Shown here piece by piece: positions 45,695 to 56,177 of a DNA stretch of 64,000 nt; within the stretch, counting starts at the first letter, position 1, and each line of letters begins with the position of its first letter. The DNA lies in the NCBI RefSeq assembly GCF_024298825.1, contig NZ_CP101153.1:1612001-1676000 (forward strand), written 5' to 3'. The position numbers and the translations under genes are program-made. The notes under the pieces were generated by a model that was not told where the DNA came from, did no database searches, and saw only the letters and a program-made list of their open reading frames with translations. The DNA comes from Haloglomus salinum. GTDB lineage: Archaea > Halobacteriota > Halobacteria > Halobacteriales > Haloarculaceae.

Positions 45695-46989
45695 CCTGCC
45701 TCCTCGTAGAAGTCCTGTGGCGTGTACTGGGTCTCCTCGTCCTCCTCGGTGAGGTCACAGCCGACCGTGTCCTTGAGGAAGGTCTCCGGGATGACCCGGT
45801 CGTCGACGGCCTCGACGTTGTGGTTCTCGTCGGCCCGCATCACCCACATGTGGTGGTCGACGTGGTGGGTCTCCGGGACCAGACTGATCTCCTCCTCGCC
45901 GGGGGCCTCGGGCGCGCCGTAGGTGATACCCGACTCCAGGGCGGACTTGACCTCCTCCTGGTTGGTCGTGCCGGCCTGCTCGACCGCCGCCTTGTACATG
46001 TAGATGGAGAAGTAGTTGTTCTCCGCCTCCTCGTTGAGGTAGGGGGCGTCGGGGAACTTCTCGTAGTAGCGGTCGACGAAGCCCCCATCCGAGGTGTTGC
46101 GCTCGGTCGGGATCTCCTCCATGTAGTTGACGCCGGCGTAGATGTTGGCCATCGCGGGCGGGTCCAGACGGAGGTGCTCGTACCCCTGGGCCATCGCCGT
46201 CGACGTGCCGATGGGCACGTCCAGCCCGGCGGAGGCCTTCTGCTCGTAGAAGGAGGTGTGGTTCGCGCCGACGAGCATCGACATCACGAAGTCGGGGTCG
46301 GCCTCCTGGATGCGGTTGATGGTGGAGCCGAACTGGGAGTTCGACAGCGGGATGAACTCCTCGCCGATGACCTCGGCGTCGTTCTCGTCGGCCAGCACCT
46401 TCACCCAGTCCGCGCTCAGCTGGCCGAAGTTGTAGTCGGCCGCGATGGTGTATATCTCCGGCCCGTACTCCTCGCGGAGGTACGGCAGGACGCTCCCCAG
46501 CTGCTGGCGGGCGGTCGGCCCGACCGCGAAGACGTTCTTGTCGCAGACCCCGCCCTCGTACTGGGTGGTGTAGAAGTAGAGCTGGTCCTCGCGGTCGATG
46601 ATGGGGCGGATGGCCTCACGCGTCGCCGAGGAGTAGCCCGCCCACAGCGCGTCGACCTGCTCCTGCTGGATGGCCCGCCGTGTGAGTTCCTGGTAGCGCT
46701 GGTTGTCCGACTGCGGGTCCGGGTCGAACACCTCGATCTGCTTCCCGTCGATACCGCCGTTCTGGTTGATCTCCTCGATGGCCAGCAGTGACGCCTTGTG
46801 CTTCGGGTCGCCGACCAGCGCGAAGTTGCCCGAACGGTCTTCGAGGATACCGAGGGTGATGGTGTCGTCACCACTGCCGCCACCGCCACCGCTGGAGCCG
46901 GGGACGCCGGTACAGCCGGCCAGTGCCGCCAGCGTCGCCGCGGACCCGGAGGCGAGGAAGCCACGACGGCCGACACGACGGTCGCTCAT
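45691..46989 (-). CDS. urtA: Urea ABC transporter substrate-binding lipoprotein UrtA
   Basis: 432-aa periplasmic-binding-type lipoprotein. A Tat signal (RRGFLASGSAATLAAL) leads to the lipobox LAGC with lipidated C26, then a Gly-rich spacer. The binding protein carries the UrtA-typical FYTTQYEGGVCDKNVFAVG segment (LivJ proteins differ here) and a C-terminal THHVDHHMWV block also found in urea-binding proteins. Captured urea is passed to UrtB/UrtC. This first operon gene begins after a 449-base AT-rich spacer holding its promoter. Confidence 0.87.
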   Translation of the reverse strand: MSDRRVGRRGFLASGSAATLAALAGCTGVPGSSGGGGGSGDDTITLGILEDRSGNFALVGDPKHKASLLAIEEINQNGGIDGKQIEVFDPDPQSDNQRYQELTRRAIQQEQVDALWAGYSSATREAIRPIIDREDQLYFYTTQYEGGVCDKNVFAVGPTARQQLGSVLPYLREEYGPEIYTIAADYNFGQLSADWVKVLADENDAEVIGEEFIPLSNSQFGSTINRIQEADPDFVMSMLVGANHTSFYEQKASAGLDVPIGTSTAMAQGYEHLRLDPPAMANIYAGVNYMEEIPTERNTSDGGFVDRYYEKFPDAPYLNEEAENNYFSIYMYKAAVEQAGTTNQEEVKSALESGITYGAPEAPGEEEISLVPETHHVDHHMWVMRADENHNVEAVDDRVIPETFLKDTVGCDLTEEDEETQYTPQDFYEEAG

Positions 46990-47438
46990 TCGGCCACCTC
47001 CGTGCCGACAACAGAGTCATGGCGACAGACAGCGACATTTTCAGACATATCTACAACTTTCGTGCGAAGACGAACATACTCGTCCATATTCTCGGGCACA
47101 CACCGGCCAAATCGTGAGCAGCATATAACATTTACCAATCGTGTATTATACTGCCCTTTTCGTGGTGTGAAACGTATAAGGACGTGTTATTATCCACCGA
47201 ATGTAATCGAAAGTCCGCTATTACGGCAGATATTTTAGAAATTATCTCGGTTCGAGAGAGCCAGTGTGCGAGCGGTCGGGTTCGGAAAGAATTGCGACGG
47301 CGGACCCGGGGACGCAACGATGGGGACGGGCGAAGAACGAGCCGGCAGAAGAGGACGGGGCAGGGCGAAGGAGCGGAACGATGCGACGGGGCGGAGACGG
47401 AATCACCGCGAGAACGGCGACGGCATGGCGGACGTGCG
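46990..47438. other. Spacer upstream of urtA, AT-rich, regulatory
   Basis: 449 bases without a gene. The first 260 (46990-47255) are strikingly AT-rich for this genome and carry many TATA-like boxes. A minus-strand AGATATG near 47047-47054 could start urtA with a leader of about 30 nt. The remaining part (about 47330-47425) is a purine-rich tract on the plus strand, that is a CU-rich tail for the nickel-permease mRNA, possibly its terminator region. Confidence 0.45.
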
Positions 47439-48158
47439 TTACGCGGGCGGCGTGGCGGCGCCGAGGAAGAGAACGGCGGCCAGCGCCACCACGGCCACGC
47501 CGCCGATGGCCTGGACGGCGCCGTGGAGCGTCGCCCCGCGCTCGTCGAGTCGGCCGAAGACCGTGCCGACGCCGGCCCCGAGCAGACTCATCGTGACCGT
47601 GATGGCGACGGCGTAGGTCAGGACCGCGAGCGAGACGACACCCGCACCGGCACGCGGGAGCAGCGTCGAGGCGAACACCAGCATCGAGACGGGCGGCGAC
47701 AGCGTGAACAGCGCCCCCACGAGGCCCGTCTTGAGGTACGAGCGCACGTCGTGGGAGTGGTCGTGGCCGTCGAAGCCCGGCAGCGGGAGGTGGAGATGCG
47801 GGTGGCTATGCGTGGTGTGCTCGTGGTCGTGTTCGTCCGTCCGGAGGACCCGCCGGATGCCGGCGACGGCCATCGACGCGCCCAGCAGGCCGAGGACGAG
47901 GCCGGCGCCGATGGTTCCGAGGCGGTCGTACAGCGGCGGGAAGGCCGTCCGGTCGAGCAGGAGCGACGCGGCGGTGAGCCACACGACGACCAGTGCGACG
48001 TGGCCGAGGCTGAAGCAGGCCCCGACCAGCGCCGCGACCCGCGAGTCGCCGTACTCGGTCGTGACCGAGGAGATGCCGGCGACGTGGTCCGGTTCGATGG
48101 CGTGGGTCACGCCCAGCACGCCAGCGGTGGCCAGTGCCGCCACGAGCGGTCCGCTCAT
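47439..48158 (-). CDS. Nickel permease, UreH/NicO-like
   Basis: 239 aa with about six hydrophobic helices. The first helix motif ATAGVLGVTHAIEPDHVAG carries the His/Asp cluster of nickel/cobalt permeases (HX4DH type: HAIEPDH), and the central loop is very His-rich (DEHDHEHTTHSHPHLHL ... GHDHSH), as in nickel importers beside ureases. The ATG at 48158 (MSGPLVAAL) is chosen; longer frames start in the promoter region. Divergent placement next to ureB indicates nickel supply for urease. Confidence 0.85.
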   Translation of the reverse strand: MSGPLVAALATAGVLGVTHAIEPDHVAGISSVTTEYGDSRVAALVGACFSLGHVALVVVWLTAASLLLDRTAFPPLYDRLGTIGAGLVLGLLGASMAVAGIRRVLRTDEHDHEHTTHSHPHLHLPLPGFDGHDHSHDVRSYLKTGLVGALFTLSPPVSMLVFASTLLPRAGAGVVSLAVLTYAVAITVTMSLLGAGVGTVFGRLDERGATLHGAVQAIGGVAVVALAAVLFLGAATPPA

Positions 48159-48354
48159 CGCCAGTGCCTCACTGGAACACGGTCGACCGTGAGGGGGTTC
48201 GTACGCATTGCCTCGGGCTACACGAAGCGACTCCCAAACACCTTCTGATTCCGCAATTATTGACCAATATACCGCCTTTATGCACATACTCCATCAATTC
48301 GGCACTGATGCTGAACGAACACGCGAGTAGACAGCCACGAGGTGGACGGTCGGG
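48159..48354. promoter_or_regulatory. Divergent promoter region of the nickel permease and ure operon
   Basis: 196 bases with an AT-rich centre (48235-48300). An imperfect inverted repeat ATTATTG-ac-CAATAT (48256-48270) lies just upstream of a TATA-like CCTTTATGC (48275-48283) that would start the ure operon with a leader of about 45 nt. It is a candidate binding site for a nickel or nitrogen regulator. Confidence 0.4.
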
Positions 48355-48804
48355 ATGACCGACATGGTTCCCGGGGAGGTCCGGACCGGCGAGGGAACGG
48401 TGACGCTGAACGAGGGGCGCGAGACGGCGACCGTCTCGGTGGCCAACACCGGCGACCGTCCGGTGCAGGTGGGGTCGCATTTCCACTTCTTCGAGGCCAA
48501 CGCCGCGCTCGCGTTCGACCGCGAGGCCGCCTTCGGGATGCGACTGAACGTCCCCGCCGGAACGGCCGTCCGGTTCGAGCCGGGCGAGCGCGAGACGGTC
48601 GAGCTGGTCGCCATCGGCGGGAAGCGCGTCGCGCACGGCATGAACGGCCTCGTCAACGGGAGCGTCGACGGCGACCCCGGTGAGGCCGTCGAGCGGGCCC
48701 GCGAAGCGGGCTTCCGGTTCGCCGACGACCACGGTGCCGAGGACGCCGGCGCGGACGCCGACGGGGGCGACGATGGCGACGACGACGCGGGGGGCACGGA
48801 GTGA
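48355..48804 (+). CDS. ureB: Urease subunit beta
   Basis: 149 aa. First gene of the ure operon. Conserved beta-subunit blocks are [62 protein letters not shown] and the closing [21 protein letters not shown]. An acidic Asp/Gly/Ala tail of about 25 residues is a halophile addition. Its stop overlaps the ureC start by four bases. Confidence 0.95.
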   Translation: MTDMVPGEVRTGEGTVTLNEGRETATVSVANTGDRPVQVGSHFHFFEANAALAFDREAAFGMRLNVPAGTAVRFEPGERETVELVAIGGKRVAHGMNGLVNGSVDGDPGEAVERAREAGFRFADDHGAEDAGADADGGDDGDDDAGGTE

Positions 48805-50507
48805 CCCGCGACATCGACCGCGAGGCGTACGCCGAGCTGTACGGCCCCACCGAGGGCGACCGGGTCCGGCTGGGCGACACGGCGCTGTTCGCCGAGGTGG
48901 AGACCGACTACCGGACCCACGGCGACGAGGCGGTGTTCGGGGGCGGGAAGACGCTGCGGGACGGCCTCGGCATGGCCCCGGGCGTCACGCAGGCCGAGGG
49001 CGCGCTGGACTGGGTCATCACGAACGCGACCGTCATCGACCCCGTGCTGGGCATCGTCGCTGGCGACATCGGCATCCGGAACGGCGATATCGTCGGCGTC
49101 GGGAAGGCCGGCAACCCGGACACGATGGACGGCGTCGACATGGTCGTCGGCCCGTCGACGGACGTGTATCCGGCCGAGGGGAAGATCGCCACGGCGGGCG
49201 CGCTGGATATCCACGTCCACTGGAACTCCGCCCAGCTCCACGAGCACGCGCTCGCGGGCGGCATCACGACGATGCTCGGCGGTGGCTACGGCGGCGGCGC
49301 GACCACCTGCACGACCGGGCCGGAGAACGTGAAACGACACCTCCAGGCCGCCGAGGCCTGGCCCGTCAACGTCGGCTTCTACGCCAAGGGGAACGCCTCG
49401 GCCCCGGCGCCGCTACGCGAGCAGATCGAGGCGGGAGCCTGCACGCTCAAACTCCACGAGGACTGGGGCTCGATGCCCGAGGCCATCGACACCGCGCTCT
49501 CGGTCGCCGAGGACGAGGACGTGCAGGTCTGCATGCACACGGACACGCTGAACGAGGCCGGCTTCGTCGAGAACACGTTCGCGGCCGTCGACGGCCGGAC
49601 GATGCATCTGTTCCACATCGAGGGCGCTGGCGGCGGCCACGCCCCGGACATCATGGAGATGGTGGGCGAGCCGAACATGCTCCCCTCCTCGACGAACCCC
49701 TCGATGCCGTACACGGACAACACGTTCGACGAGCACCTGGACATGGTGATGGTCTGTCACCACCTCAACCCGGACGTGCCCGAGGACGTGGCGTTCGCCG
49801 AGTCCCGGGTCCGCGCCGAGACCATCGCCGCCGAGGACGTGCTCCACGACATGGGTGCCATCTCGATGATGACGACCGACTCCCAGGCGATGGGACGGAT
49901 GGCCGAACTCGTCCCGCGGACCTGGCAGACGGCCTCGAAGATGAAGACCCAGCGGGGGCCGCTCCCGGAGGACGAGGGGACCGGCGCCGACAACCACCGC
50001 ATCAAGCGCTACATCGCGAAGTACACCGTCAACCCGGCCATCGCGGCGGGTATCGACGGCTACGTCGGCACCCTCGAACCCGGGAAGCTGGCGGACATCT
50101 GCCTGTGGGACCCGGCCTTCTTCGGCGTGAAGCCGGCGATGATATTCAAGGGCGGTTTCCCGGTCCATTCGGAGATGGGCGAGGCCAACGGCTCGCTGAT
50201 GACCTGCGAACCCATCAAACAGCGTGAGCGGGCGGGTGCCGTCGGGAAGGCCAAACACGCCCTCTCGCTGTCGTTCGTCTCGCCGGCCGCGGCCGAGGCC
50301 GGCGTCGGCGAGGCGTACGGGCTCGATTCGCGGGTCGTCCCGGTCGAGGGGACCCGGACACCAGGCAAGGCGGACATGGTCTACAACGACTACTGCCCGG
50401 ACGACATCGACGTGGACCCCGAGACGTTCGAGGTGCGTGTCGACGGCGAGCACGTCACCTGTGAACCGGCCAGCGAACTCCCGCTCGCACAGCGGTACAT
50501 GTTATGA
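48801..50507 (+). CDS. ureC: Urease subunit alpha (catalytic)
   Basis: 568 aa, the nickel-bearing subunit hydrolysing urea to ammonia and carbamate. All active-site residues are present: nickel ligands H138 and H140 (ALDIHVHW), carbamylated K217 (TLKLHEDWG), H246 ([11 protein letters not shown]), H272 (EGAGGGH region) and D360 (TDSQAMGR), plus flap C319/H320 (VCHHL). From K217 on, numbering coincides with the Klebsiella enzyme. The [19 protein letters not shown] stretch after the first two His is more divergent than usual. It overlaps ureB and ureA by four bases each. Confidence 0.97.
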   Translation: MTRDIDREAYAELYGPTEGDRVRLGDTALFAEVETDYRTHGDEAVFGGGKTLRDGLGMAPGVTQAEGALDWVITNATVIDPVLGIVAGDIGIRNGDIVGVGKAGNPDTMDGVDMVVGPSTDVYPAEGKIATAGALDIHVHWNSAQLHEHALAGGITTMLGGGYGGGATTCTTGPENVKRHLQAAEAWPVNVGFYAKGNASAPAPLREQIEAGACTLKLHEDWGSMPEAIDTALSVAEDEDVQVCMHTDTLNEAGFVENTFAAVDGRTMHLFHIEGAGGGHAPDIMEMVGEPNMLPSSTNPSMPYTDNTFDEHLDMVMVCHHLNPDVPEDVAFAESRVRAETIAAEDVLHDMGAISMMTTDSQAMGRMAELVPRTWQTASKMKTQRGPLPEDEGTGADNHRIKRYIAKYTVNPAIAAGIDGYVGTLEPGKLADICLWDPAFFGVKPAMIFKGGFPVHSEMGEANGSLMTCEPIKQRERAGAVGKAKHALSLSFVSPAAAEAGVGEAYGLDSRVVPVEGTRTPGKADMVYNDYCPDDIDVDPETFEVRVDGEHVTCEPASELPLAQRYML

Positions 50508-50866
50508 AACTGACACCGAAAGAGGAGGAACGGCTGACGGTCTTCACCGCCGCAGAGGTCGCCCGGCGCCGCAAGGAGCGCGGCGTCCTGCTGAACCACC
50601 CCGAGACGGTCGCCTACATCAGCGACTGGTGCATCGAGCGGGCCCGCGAGGGCCAGTCCGTCGCCGAGATCCGGTCCGGCGCCTCGCAACTGCTCGGTCG
50701 CGAGGACGTGATGGACGGGGTCCCGGAGATGGTCGACATGATACAGGTCGAGCCCGTCTTCCCGGACGGGACGAAGCTCGTCACCGTCCACGACCCCGTG
50801 CGCTCGGACAGCGTCGGGACCGCCGACACGGACGAGTCGAGCGACAGCAACGAGGAGGAAGCGTGA
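50504..50866 (+). CDS. ureA: Urease subunit gamma
   Basis: 120 aa. Family blocks [48 protein letters not shown] and [20 protein letters not shown] are followed by an acidic Ser/Asp/Glu tail. Gene order B-C-A differs from the bacterial A-B-C but is common in haloarchaea. The stop overlaps the ureG GTG start. Confidence 0.95.
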   Translation: MKLTPKEEERLTVFTAAEVARRRKERGVLLNHPETVAYISDWCIERAREGQSVAEIRSGASQLLGREDVMDGVPEMVDMIQVEPVFPDGTKLVTVHDPVRSDSVGTADTDESSDSNEEEA

Positions 50867-51486
50867 GCCCGACCCACCGCGACTTGGCGACGGTCGGTGT
50901 CGGCGGGCCCGTCGGGTCGGGCAAGACCTCGCTGCTGACCGAACTCGTGCCGCGGCTGCGCGAGGCCGGCCTCGATGTCGGGGTCATCGCCAACGACATC
51001 CTGACCCAGGAGGACGCCGACCGGCTCCGTGAGCGGTTCGCCGGCGTCGTCCCCGAGGACCTCGTCGCGGGCGTCGAGACGGGCGCCTGCCCGCATACGG
51101 GCATCCGCGAGGACCCGTCGATGAACCTCCGGCAGGTCGACGACTTCCTCGATTCCCACCCGGAGCTGGATATCGTCCTCATCGAGAGCGGCGGCGATAA
51201 CCTCGCGGCGACGTTCAACCCCGAACTCGCGGACTACTCGCTGTACGTCATCAGCGTGGCCGAGGGCGACGACATCCCCCGCAAGCGGGGCCCGGGCGTC
51301 GTCGAGTGCGACCTGCTCGTCGTCAACAAGACCGACCTCGCGCCCCACGTCGGCGCCGACCTCGACCGGATGGAGGCCGACGCCCGCGAGGTCCGGGACG
51401 GCCCGTACGTCCTCACGAACTGCAAGGACGAGACGGGCGTCGACGAGGTGCTGGAGCACGTGCAGGAGGGGGTGCTGTTCGCCTGA
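50863..51486 (+). CDS. ureG: Urease accessory GTPase UreG
   Basis: 207-aa SIMIBI GTPase delivering nickel to apo-urease. Walker A is [14 protein letters not shown], the nickel-binding CPH motif is [11 protein letters not shown], Walker B is [14 protein letters not shown] and the base-specificity motif is NKTD. The GTG at 50863 overlaps the ureA stop (GTGA), which explains the absence of an ATG. The stop overlaps ureD by one base. Confidence 0.95.
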   Translation: MSPTHRDLATVGVGGPVGSGKTSLLTELVPRLREAGLDVGVIANDILTQEDADRLRERFAGVVPEDLVAGVETGACPHTGIREDPSMNLRQVDDFLDSHPELDIVLIESGGDNLAATFNPELADYSLYVISVAEGDDIPRKRGPGVVECDLLVVNKTDLAPHVGADLDRMEADAREVRDGPYVLTNCKDETGVDEVLEHVQEGVLFA

Positions 51487-52478
51487 TGGCGACGGACGCG
51501 CCGGGAGCGGCGGACCCGGATGCGACCGACCCGGACGCGGACGGCGAGGAGCCAGCGCCCGACGCCCCGCACCCGGCGTTCGCGGGATACGCCGCCGAGC
51601 CCGTCCCGCAGGCCGCGGTCGGCTCGCCCGGGAAGGACGGCGTCCTCGAACTCCGGTTCGAGCGGACGACGGGCGGTACCGCGCTCGTCCACGACTACGC
51701 CACCGTTCCGTTCCACGTCTCGGGGACGCTGGGCCACGACCCACACCCCGACGCGGAGACGGTGTTCGTCCAGTCGCCGACCGGCGGCGTCGCGCAGGGC
51801 GACCGCCACGACGTGACCGTCGAGGTCGGCGCCGACGCCGTGGCGCACGTCTCCACGCAGAGCGCCACCAAGGTCCAGACGATGCGGGCCAACTACGCGG
51901 CCGCGGAGACGCGGCTGTCGGTCGGCGCGGGCGGCCATCTCGACTACGTCCCCGAGCCGACCATCCTCCACGAGGGGGCGCGCTACCACGCGAGCCTCGA
52001 CCTCGACCTCGCACCGGGCGCGTCGGCGGTTCTGGGCGAGGTGCTGGTGCCGGGGCGCCTGGCCCGGGGCGAGCGGTTCGACTTCGAGCGGTGCCTCTCG
52101 CGGGTCCGGGCGACCGGCCCCGAGGGGCTGCTGTTCACGGACGCGACGCATCTCGCGCCCGGCGGCGCCGGGCCGGTCCCCGACGCGCCGGGCGTGCTGG
52201 GTGAGTTCACCGTCTACGGGACCCTGTTCGTCGTCGCGCCCGACCACAACGCCCCCGCCGACCTGAGTGACGCGCTCCACGAGGCCATCGTGACGGCGTG
52301 TGCCGGCGCCCCGAACTCGGCCCGCGGCGGCGCGACGCGGCTCCCGAACGGGGCCGGCGTGGCCGTCCGGGCGCTGGGCGCCCGGGCCGAGACCGTCTGG
52401 GCAGGCCTCCACGCGGCGTGGGACGCCGCCCGGCGTGACCTGCTCGACGCACCCGCACCCGCGGGGAGGAAGTACTGA
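51486..52478 (+). CDS. ureD: Urease accessory protein UreD (UreH)
   Basis: 330 aa. After a Pro/Asp-rich N-terminal extension come the UreD blocks GKDGVLELRFERTTGGT, VFVQSPTGGVAQGDRHDVTVEV, STQSATKVQTM, LDYVPEPTILHEGARY and RGERFDFERCLSRVRA. UreD scaffolds the UreF-UreG complex on apo-urease and channels nickel. Start ATG overlaps the ureG stop as TGATG. Confidence 0.92.
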   Translation: MATDAPGAADPDATDPDADGEEPAPDAPHPAFAGYAAEPVPQAAVGSPGKDGVLELRFERTTGGTALVHDYATVPFHVSGTLGHDPHPDAETVFVQSPTGGVAQGDRHDVTVEVGADAVAHVSTQSATKVQTMRANYAAAETRLSVGAGGHLDYVPEPTILHEGARYHASLDLDLAPGASAVLGEVLVPGRLARGERFDFERCLSRVRATGPEGLLFTDATHLAPGGAGPVPDAPGVLGEFTVYGTLFVVAPDHNAPADLSDALHEAIVTACAGAPNSARGGATRLPNGAGVAVRALGARAETVWAGLHAAWDAARRDLLDAPAPAGRKY

Positions 52479-53083
52479 TGCTGGTCGCCGAGACCTACCT
52501 CGGCCACCGGAGCGAGGAGGTGGTCACGAGCGCGCTGGCCGAGGCGGAGACCGGCACGGGCGGCGGCGTCCACCGGGTCGTCCTCACGGACACGGAGCGG
52601 CGGCGCTCGCGGGTCCGGACCGAGACGGCCGACGGGACCGACCTCGGCATCGTGGTCGCGCGGGAACTCGCCGATGGCGACGTGCTCCGAACCGAGAACG
52701 GGGGACTCCTCGTCGTCGAACTCGCGGCGGTCGAGGCGCTGGTTGTGGACCTCGCCGGGGCGGACGCCCCGACGACCGCGGCCGTCGCCTTCGGCCACGC
52801 CGTCGGCAACCGCCACTGGGACATGGCCGTCCGGGGGACCGAGGTGCTGTTCCCGGTGGCCGACGACCGCGAGCGGATGGAGCGGTTCGTCCGGGCCGAG
52901 GCGCCCGCGGGCGCGACGCTCCACACCGAGCGGGTCCCCCCGACCACGTTCGACGACGGCGGGCCGGACCACTCGCACGGCCCGAGTCTCGGGGACGACC
53001 ACGCCCACGAGGACGGCTCGCATCTGCGCCTGACCGACGACGGTGGCGTGGCCGGGGACGGGTCCGGAGGGTCGGACCGATGA
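52478..53083 (+). CDS. ureE: Urease accessory protein UreE
   Basis: 201-aa nickel metallochaperone. The N-terminal domain is degenerate. The C-terminal metal domain has AVAFGHAVGNRHWDMAV with the conserved His, and a His-rich tail (DHSHGPSLGDDHAHEDGSH) that should bind additional nickel. It overlaps ureD by one base (TGATG) and ureF by four. Confidence 0.9.
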   Translation: MLVAETYLGHRSEEVVTSALAEAETGTGGGVHRVVLTDTERRRSRVRTETADGTDLGIVVARELADGDVLRTENGGLLVVELAAVEALVVDLAGADAPTTAAVAFGHAVGNRHWDMAVRGTEVLFPVADDRERMERFVRAEAPAGATLHTERVPPTTFDDGGPDHSHGPSLGDDHAHEDGSHLRLTDDGGVAGDGSGGSDR

Positions 53084-53775
53084 GCGACGATGCGACGCTG
53101 TCGGCGTTCCGGCTGGCGGACTCGTTCCTGCCGGACGGGAGCCACACCGCCTCGTACGGCCTCGAACAGTTCGCCCAGGCCGACCGTGTGACGGACGCCG
53201 ACGACCTCGAGGCGCTGCTGGAGACGTACCTGCGGCGGCAGGTCGGCCCGGCCGACCTCGTGGCGCTGCGCGCGGCCCACGCCGGCGCGGGGGCAAGCGA
53301 GGGCGACCTCGATGCGGTGCTCCGTGCGGACCGGCGGCTCGCGGCCACGACGCTGGCCGCGGAGTTCCGCGAGAGCGCGACCGCGGCGGGCGAGCGCCTG
53401 CTCCAGTTGCAGTGCGAGGTCCGGGAGTCGCCATTGCTGGCGCGGTACGCCGACCGCGTCGACGCCGGGGACGCCCCGGGCATCCATCCGGCCGTGCTCG
53501 GCGCGGCGACGGCCGTCGCGGGCGTCGAGGCGCGCGAGGCCTGCCTGCTGTGCTGTCACGCGTTCGTCACGGGACTGCTCGGGGCGGCCCAGCGGCTGCT
53601 CGCGCTGGGGCATACCGACGCACAGCGCGTGCTGGTCGCGCTTCGGCCGGCGATGCGCGCGGCCGTCGACGACAGCGCGGGCCGCACGCTGGACGACATG
53701 ACACCGTTCGCGCCACTGGTCGACGTGCTCGCGGCCGAACACGAACGAGCCGACCGCAGGCTGTTCGTCAGCTGA
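53080..53775 (+). CDS. ureF: Urease accessory protein UreF
   Basis: 231 aa, all-helical. The family opening FRLADSFLPDGSHTASYGLEQFAQ is followed by helices ending with a conserved short tail (DRRLFVS). UreF acts as a GTPase-controlling partner of UreG on the UreD-urease complex. Last gene of ureBCAGDEF; no gene overlaps downstream. Confidence 0.9.
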   Translation: MSDDATLSAFRLADSFLPDGSHTASYGLEQFAQADRVTDADDLEALLETYLRRQVGPADLVALRAAHAGAGASEGDLDAVLRADRRLAATTLAAEFRESATAAGERLLQLQCEVRESPLLARYADRVDAGDAPGIHPAVLGAATAVAGVEAREACLLCCHAFVTGLLGAAQRLLALGHTDAQRVLVALRPAMRAAVDDSAGRTLDDMTPFAPLVDVLAAEHERADRRLFVS

Positions 53776-53856
53776 GCGGCGGCCGAACGCACGCGTGGTC
53801 GGGAATCCGCTTCCGACCCGGGAACCCCTCGATTAATCACCACACATATGTCGAAT

Positions 53857-53865
53857 AGTTAATAC
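53857..53865 (+). promoter_or_regulatory. TATA box of the malic enzyme gene
   Basis: AGTTAATAC lies about 26 bases before the ATG at 53887 in a short AT-rich patch; leaderless transcription predicted. Confidence 0.55.
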
Positions 53866-53886
53866 TTCTGAGGCCGAAGCCCCGGC

Positions 53887-56133
53887 ATGGGACTCGACGA
53901 GGACGCGCTGGCGTATCACGAACACGACCCGCCCGGCAAGATAGAGATATCGACGACGAAGCCGACGAGCACGCAGCGGGACCTCTCGCTGGCGTACTCG
54001 CCCGGCGTCGCGGCGCCGTGCGAGGCCATCGCCGACGCCCCCGGCGACGCCTACCGCTACACGACGAAGGGGAACCTCGTCGGCGTCGTCTCCGACGGGT
54101 CGGCGGTGCTTGGCCTCGGTGACATCGGTCCGCTCGCCTCCAAGCCCGTGATGGAGGGGAAGGGGGTGCTGTTCAAGCGGTTCGCCGACATCGACGTGTT
54201 CGACCTGGAGGTGGACGCGTCGGACCCGGACGCGTTCGTCGAGCACGTGGCGGCACTGGAGCCGACGTTCGGCGGCATCAACCTGGAGGATATCTCGGCG
54301 CCGGCGTGCTTCGAGATAGAGGAGCGCCTGCGCGAGCGCCTCTCCATCCCGGTCTTCCACGACGACCAGCACGGGACCGCCATCATCAGCGGCGCCGCGC
54401 TCGCCAACGCCGCCGACATCGTCGGCAAGGACCTCGCGGACCTCTCGGTGACCTTCGCGGGCGCCGGTGCGGCCGCGCTCGCGACCGCCCGCTTCTACGT
54501 CTCGCTGGGCGTGCCCCGCGAGAACATCACGATGTGTGACATCGACGGCATCCTCACGACCGAGCGGGCCGAGGCGGGCGACCTGGACCCGTACAGCGAA
54601 CCGTTCGCCCAGGACCGCCCCGCCGGTGACCTCGCAGACGCGATGGACGGTGCCGACGTGTTCGTCGGCCTCTCGGTGGGCGGCATCGTCGACGAGGCGA
54701 TGGTCCGGTCGATGGCCTCGGACCCCATCCTGTTCGCGATGGCCAACCCCGAGCCCGAAATCGACTACGAGGCGGCCAAGCACGCCCGGGAGGACACCGT
54801 CGTGATGGCGACGGGGCGCTCGGATTACCCCAACCAGGTGAACAACGTCCTCGGGTTCCCGTTCCTCTTCCGCGGCGCGCTGGACGCGGGCGCGACCGAG
54901 ATCAACGAGGCGATGAAGGTCGCCGCCGCCGAGGCGCTGGCCGACCTCGCGCGCCAGGACGTGCCCGACGCGGTCGTGAAGGCGTACGACGACGAGCCAC
55001 TCCAGTTCGGCCCGGAGTACATCATCCCGAAACCGCTGGACCACCGGGTGCTGTTCGAGGTGGCGCCCGCCGTGGCGCGGGCGGCCGTCGAGAGCGGCGC
55101 CGCCCGGCGCGACCTGGACCGCGAGCGGTACGTCGAGCGCCTCGAAGCGCGGCTGGGCAAGTCCCGCGAGATGATGCGTGTCGTCCTCAACAAGGCCCAG
55201 AGTGACCCCAAACGGGTCGTGCTGGCGGAGGCGAGCGACCGGATGGTCCGGGCGGCCTACCAGCTCGCCGACCAGGGTATCGCCGAGCCCGTCCTCATCG
55301 GCGATACGCGGGGCATCCTCCGGACGGCCGACCGGCTCGGGCTGGATTTCGACCCCGAAATCGTCGACCCGACCGGCGTCGAGCTCGCGCCCTACGCCGA
55401 GGCACTGTACGAGCGACGCAAGCGCAAGGGCGTCACCCGCCGCGAGGCGGCCGACCTCGTCCGCGACGGCAACTACCTCGGGAGCGCGATGCTGGCGCTG
55501 GGCGACGCCGACGCGATGCTGACCGGCCAGACCCACCACTACCCCTCGGCGCTGCGGGCCCCGCTGCAGGTCGTCGGGACCGCCCCCGACACCGAGTACG
55601 CGGCGGGCGTGACGATGCTCACCTTCCGCAACCGCGTCCTCTTCTGCGCGGACACGAGCGTCAACCAGGACCCCGACGCCGACGTGCTCGCGGAGGTGAC
55701 CCGCCACACCGCCGACCTCGCGCGGCGGTTCAACGTCGAGCCCCGGGCCGCGCTGCTGTCGTACTCGGACTTCGGCAGCGTCGACAACGAGGGCACCCGC
55801 AAGCCCCGCGCCGCGGCCGACCGCCTGCGCGCGGACCCGGACGTGGACTTCCCGGTCGACGGCGAGATGCAGGCCGACACCGCCGTCGTCGAGGAGATGC
55901 TCACCGGCGACTACGACTTCACCGACCTGGACGCACCCGCGAACGTGCTGGTCTTCCCGAATCTGGAGGCGGGGAACGTCGCGTCGAAGCTCCTCCAGCG
56001 GCTGGGCGGCGCGGAGGCCGTCGGCCCGATGCTCGCGGGGATGGCCAAGCCCGTCCACGTCCTCCAGCGCGGCGACGAGGTCAAGGACATCGTCAACCTC
56101 GCCGGTGTCGCCGTCGTCGACGCACAGGAGTAG
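53887..56133 (+). CDS. maeB: NADP-dependent malic enzyme, MaeB type (malic enzyme-phosphotransacetylase fusion)
   Basis: 748 aa, the standard two-part MaeB length. The N-terminal part (about 1-425) is a malic enzyme, decarboxylating malate to pyruvate with NAD(P): [45 protein letters not shown] and the Rossmann loop [14 protein letters not shown]. The C-terminal part (about 430-748) is a phosphotransacetylase-like domain ([31 protein letters not shown]) that in this family is regulatory, binding acetyl-CoA, rather than catalytic. It is monocistronic with its own TATA box. Confidence 0.93.
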   Translation: MGLDEDALAYHEHDPPGKIEISTTKPTSTQRDLSLAYSPGVAAPCEAIADAPGDAYRYTTKGNLVGVVSDGSAVLGLGDIGPLASKPVMEGKGVLFKRFADIDVFDLEVDASDPDAFVEHVAALEPTFGGINLEDISAPACFEIEERLRERLSIPVFHDDQHGTAIISGAALANAADIVGKDLADLSVTFAGAGAAALATARFYVSLGVPRENITMCDIDGILTTERAEAGDLDPYSEPFAQDRPAGDLADAMDGADVFVGLSVGGIVDEAMVRSMASDPILFAMANPEPEIDYEAAKHAREDTVVMATGRSDYPNQVNNVLGFPFLFRGALDAGATEINEAMKVAAAEALADLARQDVPDAVVKAYDDEPLQFGPEYIIPKPLDHRVLFEVAPAVARAAVESGAARRDLDRERYVERLEARLGKSREMMRVVLNKAQSDPKRVVLAEASDRMVRAAYQLADQGIAEPVLIGDTRGILRTADRLGLDFDPEIVDPTGVELAPYAEALYERRKRKGVTRREAADLVRDGNYLGSAMLALGDADAMLTGQTHHYPSALRAPLQVVGTAPDTEYAAGVTMLTFRNRVLFCADTSVNQDPDADVLAEVTRHTADLARRFNVEPRAALLSYSDFGSVDNEGTRKPRAAADRLRADPDVDFPVDGEMQADTAVVEEMLTGDYDFTDLDAPANVLVFPNLEAGNVASKLLQRLGGAEAVGPMLAGMAKPVHVLQRGDEVKDIVNLAGVAVVDAQE

Positions 56134-56177
56134 GGCGCACGCTCTGGGCCCGGAAGCGCGCACGACCGCGCGGCAGC

